In this document: positions 29,448-38,899 of the stretch, in pieces
Numbering within the stretch: position 1 is the first letter of the stretch
Layout of the letters: the number at the start of each line of letters is the position of its first letter
Origin: Semisulcospira habei
Lineage: Eukaryota; Mollusca; Gastropoda; Semisulcospiridae
Direction of reading: 5' to 3'
Length of the DNA stretch: 64,000 nucleotides
Assembly: GCA_036245525.1 (NCBI GenBank)
Contig: BTPG01000002.1
Location: 163,938,738-164,002,737, forward strand
Notes under the pieces: generated by a model
Told to the model about the DNA's origin: nothing
What the model saw: only the letters and a program-made list of their open reading frames with translations
The model's database searches: none
Program-made: the position numbers and the translations under genes

Positions 29448-30367
29448 GAGAGACAAGATAACCAATGGAACAGTAAGCAAGAAAACCAGAGAATGCTGCT
29501 GTAAAAAGTGGAGATTTTATTCTCTTCCTTCAGTGCACTCCAATCTCACACATCCAAATGGTTATTATCTACATTTCACAAGTTTACCAGACAAAAATCA
29601 TTAGTTCCACAACATACTTCACACTGTTACCAGGCACATTCTGAACTGCATGACATTTTTGCTTCCCAAAGAACTTTCAAAACTTAAAATTAATTCATTC
29701 CAATGAACAATGGGTGAATGAATGAAAATGCACATGTTGAAAATGACATCAACCTCTGTGCGAGTGCAGCCACTCCGATACTATAACAGTACTGGTGGCT
29801 TCATGCACAAGGAGGTTAAAACTTTGGCTGTCGGTAGTGGTTTCTGTTGCGTTGCAAAAACTGCTACCTTCAGCCAAAGTTCACTAGGAATGTGCACCAA
29901 AAAATACTGATGAAATACGACATGAAAAATTCATGATTATTATGAAAGTGTTCAATGAATGATGGAGGACAAATACTGTGAATCCATTTATGTCTTCCAC
30001 TAATAAACACGTGTACATTAGATTTTATGCTAAGTGTGCCACATGTTTACAAAAATACAGATTAATAAAATTGATTTGTTAATTTCTTTTATACAAAATG
30101 ATTCTCATTCTTAACTACAGGCATATCATCAAAACTATTTCATTACGTAAACTGAATGGAAATATATACCAATGCATAACACAAAGCAGCATTACATTAT
30201 TTTCTGACATTACCACACCACAAAGAATGTCATAGAGTTAAACATGGAAAATGTAACTATTGCAAGCCTTTCTACTTACTGCTTATAAATATTAATGGGA
30301 GAAAAAAAATGGATTCAATAAAATGGAAAATCAACGAAAATGTAAGCCCTGGTTGAGCATGTTAAAA

Positions 30368-30531
30368 TTAACCCTTTGCATGTCGGTAGCAGTTTTAGTC
30401 GCAACAATTCCTTTAGGAATCATCACAACTAAAACTGCTACCAACACGCAAACGGTAGTGCTTTTTGTTGCGGTGATTCCTGTAGAAAATCACAACAGAG
30501 TGCTACCGAAGACCAAATGGTGAACCATTAA
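30368..30531. mobile_element. TTAA-type hairpin, type C, one and a half units
   Basis: TTAACCCTTTGCATGTCGGT, then GTAGCAGTTTTAGTCGCAAC and its complement, then a further half unit GTAGTGCTTTTTGTTGCGGT ending CCATTAA. Confidence 0.65.
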
Positions 30532-30659
30532 AAACGCACATTGTCATTTTAGCATTTTGCAAATGAAAAGGGCTATGTGCGCCTTATTTAGACAATTGAC
30601 AAACAGCAAAGGAATCCTTCCATCCCATTGCAAAAAAATCTCCCAAGGTTGTTGACTGG

Positions 30660-30808
30660 TTAACCCTTTTAGCCCCAAGGTCCCATTTCTCACATTTTGG
30701 AGGTGTTGCCCAACGTCTACGCCTTCAGGCGCCAAGCTCATCTGGCACTACCCTTGAATTATCATCAATCCATCTCCTGCTGCAGGGTCCCAGGGCTGAA
30801 AGGGTTAA
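30660..30808. mobile_element. TTAA-type hairpin, type A, one inner arm deleted
   Basis: TTAACCCTTTTAGCCCCAAG to CCAGGGCTGAAAGGGTTAA. The right inner arm GGCGCCAAGCTCATCTGGCA then CTACCCTTGAATTATCA is present; the left inner arm is missing. Confidence 0.75.
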
Positions 30809-31654
30809 TTTTTTTTGCACATGCGCACAAAATAAATACACTGATCACAAAAAGGACATTGCACAGGAAATGAATTCTGACCCCGTCATCCCCATACCAC
30901 ACATAGCACATGGGTGAAAAACTGAAATGACTGAAAACAGATTGTGGACTAATTATCTCATTATCTCAAACTCCCAAAACTAAAAGACTTCCATTCTACA
31001 GAATGGAAGTCATTTAGTTCTGGGAGTTTAAGAGTTATGGATGAGTAAGTGTGCATAAGATTTGCTGACCAATGCCTACAAGACAAATTCCAACAAGCCA
31101 CTGCAAATGTAGGGTCTCATGAGAATCTGAGACTCCTGCAGGAATGGGCTGGCATAGTGCTCAACCTAAAAGTTGAAATTCAGCTTTGTGGGAGTTCAAA
31201 TGAAGCAGATCCAGTCTCCAGAGCTAAAGACTGTCACCCATGACAGTAGCAACGACGACAAAAGAGTTGTGTACAGATCTTATCCGACGTTTCAACAATT
31301 GCACTGATCATTTATTTAAACAAAACTATGAACACTCCAGATGAAGCATGTGAAAAATTCACATCAAATTACAAGCATCTTACTACTGAAAATCCTTTCT
31401 GTGTTTGAGCACACTGGATCAAACTGGATCCACTGCTACAATTTGTGGTGCAAACTGTACAAAACTATTCACCAAAGGCACTACAAAATAATGTGAATAT
31501 TGGACTACAAACAACACAAGTGAAACAAACAGATCTGTATCCTGTCCACTGTGGGATCCCGTACCATTTGCAAGTGTACTCCCGAGTTAGACCCACTCGG
31601 GGAATACACCACAAAAAGTTAACTTCTATTAAAATTAGATGCTAGGGCATGAAT

Positions 31655-31797
31655 AGAAGTGAACGCATGGGGTCAGTTGAGTGAGCTAAGTGAGTGAGCT
31701 TAGTCCTGCGCAAGGCACCAAGCAAGGTGCTCCACTATAGCAGAGCTCCTTGCTTAGTGCCTGGCTCAGGACTAAGCTCACTCATGCCACTGACCCA
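31655..31797. repeat. Hairpin with CCACTATAGCAG tip
   Basis: GTCAGTTGAGTGAGCTAAG... and its complement CTTAGTGCCTGGCTCAGGAC... around CAAGGTGCTCCACTATAGCA. Same family as 24252-24375. Confidence 0.7.
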
Positions 31798-32278
31798 AGT
31801 ACACAGTATACCCACAAACAGTAAAAACAAACAAACGAAGCAACTGATGGATACACTGTACAGTACTCTATGAACTGAAGGACTAGATCAGACCACATTA
31901 AAGCAACGTAACAGTAAGACACACCCTGAATAAACGGAGTACTTGTACATTTACATATATAAGGGCGGGCTGATCTACGATGTTGGACATTACAACCCTG
32001 AAGACTGCAAGGTCCAAAATCGCAGACCTGCACCAAAATATTGATATTGTCAACTGAAAAAAAATATTGTTTACACCCAGGCATGTAACAGGAAATAAAT
32101 ATGAACCACAGAATAAATTAAAGTTATCAAAAGTTAGTTAATTACACTTTACATTAATCCTTTCTCGGACTGTTGAAAAGGAAAGCACTGTGACAAGAGA
32201 CATTATAATCGAGATAATATATGTGTGCCCAACACACCTTGTATAGTTTCTACTGGAATGGCAAGACTAAGAATATGC

Positions 32279-32447
32279 TTAAACCCCACGGCCGCATTTA
32301 CCATTTTTAGGAGATGGACTGATCATAATTCAAGGGTAGTGCCAGATGAGCTTGGCACCTTAGGGCGCCAAGCTCATCTGGCACTACCCTTGAATTATCA
32401 TGATCAATCCATCTTCTGCTGCAGGGTCCTGGGGCTAAATGGGTTAA
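32279..32447. mobile_element. TTAA-type hairpin, type A
   Basis: TTAAACCCCACGG left, GGGGCTAAATGGGTTAA right. Perfect inner arms TTCAAGGGTAGTGCCAGATG / CATCTGGCACTACCCTTGAA, tip GGCACCTTAGGGCGCC. A type C half element follows at 32455-32522. Confidence 0.85.
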
Positions 32448-32666
32448 TTTACTATTTAACTAATTGTCTGAGGCAATTTCTGCACGAATCGCCTTGACAA
32501 AAAGCCCTACCGACAGCCAAACGGGAGTGGGGGTTTTGCACAAGAGGGAGAATTCATTCTGAAAGAGAACCTGTGTTAGTTTGATGTCCTCGACTTCAAA
32601 TGTATTCCTTATACAATTATAAATAACTTGTGACAAATGAGTAGTGTACAAATTCAAATTAACCTC

Positions 32667-32863
32667 TTAACCCCGCAGCTGCATTTCTAAACTTTTGGAG
32701 GCGTTGTCCAACGATTATGTACCAGTTGTAGGAGATGGATTGATCATTATAATTTAAGGGTAGTCCCAGATGAGCTTGGCACCTTAAAGTACCAAGCTCA
32801 TCTAGCACTACCCTTAAATTATGATCATCTCCTGCTGCAGGCTCCCAGGGCAAAATGGGTTAA
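32667..32863. mobile_element. TTAA-type hairpin, type A
   Basis: TTAACCCCGCAGCTGCATTT to GGCAAAATGGGTTAA. Inner arms TTTAAGGGTAGTCCCAGATG / CATCTAGCACTACCCTTAAA. Contains GGAGGCGTTGTCCAACGATT, the left spacer seen in several copies. Confidence 0.85.
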
Positions 32864-33364
32864 GCACAGTACTTATAAAAACTCTTATGCTGCTAAAATT
32901 TGGGAAATTGAAATCAAACTTGGATACTGAAAACAGAAACTGTGTACAGCTGTACAGACAATTATAACTGATGATGTTACAAATTAGAGTGACTAAATGT
33001 TATTATGAACAATGAGCGTGAAACACTTAACAGAAGTAAGCTTTTCAAGGTGCTCAAAACAAAGACAGACACATCTACCCTAATGAACATTAAAAGCATC
33101 AACAAGGACCACAATGCTTGGTCACTGAACACATTCGTGATGGAAGTTGCCATTTAGAGAAGACCATAAGAATTACAATCCTCACAGAGAAAAACAATAT
33201 CATACAGGCATTATTTGGTGCAAAGTGAAAGTCAGCTTGGTATGAAATCTGTACAAATATATTCTGCAACCGAGATGTGATCGCAATGAAGTGTGTGCCG
33301 GTGTGTGATTTTGAACTTTACATTAACCGTACAGTCCAAAATCACACACCTGCACAAAATATGA

Positions 33365-33577
33365 TTAACCCATTTAACTACATAGCTGGAATTTTGGAAG
33401 TGTCACTGAGCGCCTATGTACCAGTTGTAGGAGCTGGTTTGACCATGGTAATTCAAAGACAGTGCCAGATTATCTTGGCGCCATCAGGCCATCTTACCAA
33501 ATAAGCTATAGAGCTACTATTGAATTATTTTGGTTGATCCGTCTCCTGTTGTAAGGTGTCTGGGGTAAATGGGTCAA
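33365..33577. mobile_element. TTAA-type hairpin, type A, decayed
   Basis: TTAACCCATTTAACTACATA to GGGGTAAATGGGTCAA. The left arm TTCAAAGACAGTGCCAGATT is clear; the right arm is mutated. Confidence 0.7.
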
Positions 33578-33839
33578 TACAAGCATAAATAAGAACAGAG
33601 ATCAGACACGTGCTTCAGCAAGTCAAATACTGCTGACAGCACTGCAAAGATTCAAAACTGAAATGGATAAAACTAAAAGTCGGATAACTTTTTATTTTAT
33701 AAAAATTGTTGAGAACACAGAAAAACTGGCAGCGATGGCGCAAACATAAATCCCATCTACGATCGCTTCCTCGGCAAAATAAATAAACTATAGTCTGATC
33801 ACAAGCAAGCGGACTGGAGCATGAAAGATATGGCAGGAA

Positions 33840-34123
33840 TTAACCCATTACATCTTGAGGCTGATTTTGTAAAGTTTGCAAAAATCAGTCAAATTTATTT
33901 CCAGCAATGGGTTATCAGGATGAAAAAGGTCAACACATTGTACCCCAAGACCGAAATCCCCAAATGTTGCCGTTGTCCTCTGAAGACCGCACTGCAGTGC
34001 AGGACACAGATCGACCATAATAGTTCAAGGGTGATGCCAGAATAGCTTGGCACCCATAGGCTCCAAGCTATTCTGGCATCACCCTTGAACTATCATGGGT
34101 GTGTCTGGGGTAGAACGAGTTAA
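33840..34123. mobile_element. TTAA-type hairpins, type B start joined to type A
   Basis: TTAACCCATTACATCTTGAG ... GTTATCAGGATGAAAAAGGT is a type B element lacking its core. A second element with arms TTCAAGGGTGATGCCAGAAT / ATTCTGGCATCACCCTTGAA ends GAGTTAA. Confidence 0.7.
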
Positions 34124-34269
34124 ATGATGCTGCAGGCCAATTATTGATGGCTGTCAAAAAAGGTTTTTGTCCAGACTGACCTCCAAGGAATATAGTACCA
34201 AGGTGTTGATCTGTTAACTTTAAACACACTCTAACAAATTACTTTTTAAAACTTTATGGCAAGGTATCC

Positions 34270-34358
34270 AACAAACCCTTTGGCTACACAACGCTTTGTC
34301 GCGATGATTCCTGTAGGAATCATCTTGACAAAAAGCATTACTAGCGCCACAGGGTTAA
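34270..34358. mobile_element. TTAA-type hairpin, type C, abutting the next element
   Basis: CCCTTTGGCTACACAACGCT, tip GATTCCTGTAGGAATC, end GCGCCACAGGGTTAA. Its terminal TTAA (34355-34358) is also the start of the type A element at 34355. Confidence 0.7.
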
Positions 34359-34566
34359 CCCTTTCAGCCCTGACGCACTACAGCAGGAGATGGGTTGACC
34401 ATGACAATTCAAGGGTAGTGCCAGATTAGCTTGGCGCCTGTTGGCACCAAGTTAATCTGGCACTGTCCTTGAATTAAAATGGTCGATCCATCTCCTGCAA
34501 CTGGTGCAGACATTATATGACGCCTCCAAAATTTGAGAAATATGGCCATCGGGTTGAACGAGTTAA
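34355..34566. mobile_element. TTAA-type hairpin, type A
   Basis: TTAACCCTTTCAGCCCTGAC to GGTTGAACGAGTTAA. Inner arms TTCAAGGGTAGTGCCAGATT / AATCTGGCACTGTCCTTGAA, tip GGCGCCTGTTGGCACC. Outer arms AGGAGATGGGTTGACCAT / ATGGTCGATCCATCTCCT. Confidence 0.8.
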
Positions 34567-34844
34567 CAGAAGAAGCATTGATACAGATCAGTTACAGCAA
34601 TTTGTGTACCAGTATGGAAGTACATGTACACAGTTACATGGCGAACACCACGTACAAGCAGACAAGTTTCCATAAAAAAATGGGTGTAATTTCAGCAGTC
34701 CAATAAAATGGGCATGAACGTGCTCTACCTCCAACGTATTATGTAAGTCCGACCTGTATTGCAATTGTGCAGCCTCCAACAGAATCTCAGACACGAGGCA
34801 TTCATCACCAACTATAACGCTCTATAGTGAGTAAACTGGGGTCT

Positions 34845-35055
34845 TTAACCCATTACATCCTGAGGCTGATTTTGTAAAATTTGCTTATTGCACTATTAAG
34901 GTTACATTACAGATTAGGAGATAGATCAACTGTTTTAGTTTAAGGGTGGTGCCATAATAGCTTGGCGTCTCAAGCGCCAAGTTATTCTGGCACCAACCTT
35001 TAACTATTAGTCAAATTTATTCAAGGATTGGGTGTATCAGAATGATAAGGGTTAA
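34845..35055. mobile_element. TTAA-type hairpin, type B
   Basis: TTAACCCATTACATCCTGAG to TATCAGAATGATAAGGGTTA+A. Terminal inverted repeat TTAACCC.TT..ATCCTGA. Inner arms TTTAAGGGTGGTGCCATAAT / ATTCTGGCACCAACCTTTAA. Confidence 0.85.
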
Positions 35056-35239
35056 GAGCTCCAACTGTTTTGATTCATGCCACCACATAAATAGTAAATA
35101 CAATCTTGCTGAAGAGCGCATTTCCTAAGCTAGTCCAATTCAGCATAATTGTATGAACACAAGGGTGAAACTGAAATTAAATCGTAAAGCCATAAACTGG
35201 AAATGCCCAAACTGGGAAGCTTTCTGAAGACTAATAAAC

Positions 35240-35386
35240 AAGTTCAGTGGATAGATCAACCATGATAGTTCAAGGGTGGTGCCAGAACAGTTCGGTGCCA
35301 GTAGGTGCTGCGCTGTTCTGGCACCACTCTTGAACTATCATGGTTGATCTCTTTGTGTAGTGTATCAACAGGGCTTAATGATTTAA
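35240..35386. mobile_element. TTAA-type hairpin, type A/B hybrid
   Basis: Arms GATCAACCATGATAGTTCAA then GGGTGGTGCCAGAACAG, with complement CTGTTCTGGCACCACTCTTG then AACTATCATGGTTGATC. Right end GGGCTTAATGATTTAA. Confidence 0.75.
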
Positions 35387-35803
35387 CAGGAAACAATCAA
35401 AATCATGTTAAGACCATCGTTACAAATTGGAGCAAGTGGCACTAGCTGTATAAGTTTTCTAGCAAATATGCACTGGTCTGTGATTTTGGACCTGAAGGTC
35501 GTAGACACATTTGATTTTGTCAGCTCAAATCATCTGGACATGTAGTTTCCCAGCAGTCTGAACACTTGTTTGGTAGAAAAATATATTAAAATGAACACAC
35601 TATGGTTGACACCTTGTCTGTAAAACACAGAACATTGAGGAATGAGCACAGCAAAAACAACCCGGTTCATATGTTGATAAACAGACATAAGATTATGGCA
35701 AAGTTGACATAAGAACTTGCACTGAAAGTCTTTACCTCCTACCACTTTTGTAATCAGCTGCAACCTTCTTGCCACTTTTTAATCTTCTCACCTATAAACC
35801 AGT

Positions 35804-36015
35804 TTAATCTGTTACATCCTTAGGGTGATTTTATCAAAATGTGATTATTGCCCTATGAAGGCTGCATTTACAAACTATGAGATAGATCAACCGCTTTAGT
35901 TCAAGGGTGGTGCCAAAATCTTGGCGCCTCAGGTGCCAAGCTATTCTGGCACAGCCCTTGAACTATCAGTCAAGTTTATTTAAAGCAATGGGCATATCAG
36001 GATGAAAAGGGTTAA
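35804..36015. mobile_element. TTAA-type hairpin, type B
   Basis: TTAATCTGTTACATCCTTAG to TATCAGGATGAAAAGGGTTA+A. Inner arms TTCAAGGGTGGTGCCAAAAT / CTATTCTGGCACAGCCCTTG. Confidence 0.85.
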
Positions 36016-37272
36016 TGGACAGTGCTAACAATAAGCACGTTTGTCCAACCACTTCAAATACAGCAGTTCTTGTACTCATGTTAAACTCAAAGCAAACATC
36101 AAATACAACGTAAAGATGTAAAGGCATACACTTTTTGTCTTTTTTTCTTTCATCATGCATTTAACAAACATCTCGCAAATCGACCTTTCCCCCCACATCA
36201 TAACTGCAATAAACTGCTGAGGTAAAAACAACCATTACAAAACAGTCCAGGAAAAAAAAAAGAAAAAGAAAAAGGAACCCTTTGGTAGCATTTGACACAG
36301 ACTCTTCATGAGGCAAGGCATTGTCATAAATGTATTCTCAGCCTAAGGCAGTAACTGTAAGGCACTTCATAAATGTATTTTCAGCCTAATGCAGTGAGGC
36401 ACCATCATAAATACATAACACAGTAATGCCATGCGAAGGCAAAAGACAAGTATGTTTTTTGTAAAAAGCGAGATTGATTTCAATACAATGATAAGCTTGC
36501 TTTTCACATTTTTGCCTTCACAGGGCACAGTTCCTGAGAATTCACCTTTACCAAAGACGCAAATAAAAGAAATATTGCCTCAAACAACATGTAAGAGCCA
36601 CTGAAAGCTTGTTCCTACACCAGAAACCGGTGTGAAGGGGCATACAAAAAAAGAACATGCAAGTAGCATAGACTCTCACAAGCCCATGCTCAAGCAGAGG
36701 CTAATGATGTACACCCCTTGATAGCTCTTTCTAGGAAATACTGGGCACACAAACTGGTGATGGTGACCATTATTGCAAACAAAGTCATGTCCACTGCAGT
36801 ATTGCTGTATGTCACTTTGCTGGGATCACTACGAGTAAGACAATACAAGAACGAATATTGTTCACAGATTTCCCTCACAGAAACCATTCCTTGTGACCAG
36901 TTCAGAAGATCCGCTCGTTCTGTGAAACTCATGACAAAATCCTCTTTTTTTTGGACAACACAAACATCCCCAAGTGTGCATCATACACAAGCCGTCTCAG
37001 ATTACATCAAATGTCAGTCATTATGGGCAAATGTTTTCACTGAAGTATTTCTGCATCCCACCATGTCTTCATCAAAAAGACTGGTAAAATAACACTTCCT
37101 CATGCACAGAAAACTGACGCCAACACAAGACCAGTTCTGGGTTCTGCTCTACATCTGCCACAGGCTCCTATAACTGCAGGGGCTCAAAAGAAACTATGCC
37201 TCTTGCAGAGATTGTTCTGTTTCTTCCTCACACTCAAGAGAAGTCTGTAATGCTCAGGTTAGATTTGTGTCT

Positions 37273-37494
37273 TTAAACCATATCATACTGAGGCTAAAAG
37301 CGTCAAATTTGTGCACTGCTATATGCAAGCTAGATTATAGTACTTATGGATAAGGATATAGACCAATGGCTTTAGTTCAAGGGTGGTGCCAGAATAGCTT
37401 GGTGCCCAGAGGCGCCAAGCTATTCTGGCACTAACCTTGAACTATTTCAGTCAAACTTATTTCACACAAGTGTATTCCGAATGAAAAGGGTTAA
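37273..37494. mobile_element. TTAA-type hairpin, type B
   Basis: TTAAACCATATCATACTGAG to ATTCCGAATGAAAAGGGTTA+A. Inner arms TTCAAGGGTGGTGCCAGAAT / ATTCTGGCACTAACCTTGAA. Nearly the same variant as the one at 5259-5485. Confidence 0.85.
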
Positions 37495-37758
37495 GCACAT
37501 AAACCAGTGTTCAACATTCCAAGAAGCCACACAAGCCCAACATTCCACCTTGGGGGTTTTCAAAGAGCTACACGAAGACCCCCCCCCCCCCCCCACCCCC
37601 CCCCCCCCCACCCCGCCAATGCTCCATCTAGGAGCTTTTTTAATTACACTGAAGTAAAACTACCTCCTAAAGCACAATACCCTTTGGTACCAACCCACTG
37701 GTTGTTGGCAGCGGTTTTGAACAATTCCTGCAGCCAAAGTGCTAACAGACAACCAAGG

Positions 37759-37926
37759 TCAATGATCCATCTCAGAGGTGCTCTTGCGGCCACTGCGCGG
37801 AGGGGTGACGAGGGAGGTGGATGGCCCGGGGGACATGCACATGTCAAGAGATTGCTGCTGCTGCATGGGGCCAGACTCCATACCACCAGTGGCCCCGCCC
37901 TCCTTCTGCAGTTCTAGGGCACGGTC
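37759..37926 (-). CDS. CCNE: Cyclin E terminal exon with phosphodegron
   Basis: A 168 nt exon including the stop, after GTTGTCCGCAG. It encodes [11 protein letters not shown], a Gln-rich stretch, and [20 protein letters not shown] then H and TGA at 37759-37761. The TPPRS spacing (phospho-Thr, and Ser at +4) is that of the FBW7/Cdc4 degron of cyclin E. The intron before it is 9 kb and holds the LTR-like element. Confidence 0.88.
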   Translation of the reverse strand, partial: DRALELQKEGGATGGMESGPMQQQQSLDMCMSPGPSTSLVTPPRSGRKSTSEMDH

Positions 37927-38864
37927 CTGCGGACAACAGACAACTGGGATAAAGGTGACTAGTACACACTAGAACAAGACTGAATGAGAGGAATAATGCC
38001 CTTCTAAATTAACCTATTACATCCTGAGGCTGATTTTGTAAGATTTGCTTATAATATTGTCCTATGAAGGCTAAACTACAGATTAGGAGATAGATCAACT
38101 GTTTTAGTTCAAGGGTGGTGCCAGAATAGCTTGGCACCAAGCTATTCTGGCACCACCCTTGAACTATCAGTCAAGTTCATTTCAAGCAATGGGTGTATCA
38201 GGATGATAAGGATTAAATACTCAGCCATGGCAAAAATATGGTGGAGTGTGATATTGTCACGACACGGTTTTTTTCGCCTATTTTTGTAGGGGAGGTTAAT
38301 TTAGAGGGGTGACAGATTAGCTAGTCACAAGGTTGCGATAGCATAGGTGTCTAGTATTTGGCCTCTACACGGGTGTTTTGCTGCTGTGTGTGCGTACGGA
38401 AAAAACGCCGTGACGCATGTGATCACTTGGTCTGCATGATCGGGTGGTTATTGTTTCACGTGAATTTCAATCACATGATTTACTGAGCGTTTTTTCGCTG
38501 ACCGTACGATAACGAAATTGTTAGTCAGTCGCATTTCCAAAAGACAACGGGAGAGTCACGTTCCAGCTGCGAACAAGAATGGTTGGCTTCAAGCTGTCAA
38601 CGAAGTAACTAGTCTTCGAAAGGGGGGATTTTGCAAGCGTGGTCAGCCATTTGCTGCGGTCCTCAAGTGGCGTGTCGTCCTCCTGTGACGGCCCCATAAT
38701 ACGGCTCTGGTTGGTCTGGAGTTGGTGTCCTGAGAAAAGAAGAAGAAACTGCAAGGACTGACCACCTGGCTTGTCTTGTCTTTGTTTGTCTGCGTCCCAG
38801 CCAGGGTGTCTCCACGAATAGCAATGAGTACACGCAACAATTCGTTAGTGGCCATTTGCTCGGC

Positions 38865-38899
<35 letters not shown>

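Larger units (their letters stand above)
29159..37758. other. Hairpin-rich region downstream of the cyclin E stop
   Basis: No credible protein-coding gene in 8.6 kb. It may include the cyclin E 3' UTR (- strand) and the intergenic space to URI1. It is A/T-rich and holds many short stem-loop elements, listed separately. Between them (29550-30360, 31030-31650, 32865-33280, 36020-37270) I see only A/T-rich sequence. One small hairpin lies at 30968-31029 (AAACTCCCA...TGGGAGTTT), and related ones at 33286-33357 and 35465-35520 contain GTGTGATTTTG or a variant. A poly-C/A tract lies at about 37579-37613. Confidence 0.55.

Noticed and set aside
36718..37092. 124-residue + strand ORF downstream of cyclin E
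   Set aside because: No recognisable domain, A/T-rich context, no splice or repeat support; likely chance.
29355..38216. CRISPR-like array of regularly repeated palindromes
   Set aside because: Units are irregularly spaced, have TTAA ends and occur in an animal genome; they are transposable hairpins.
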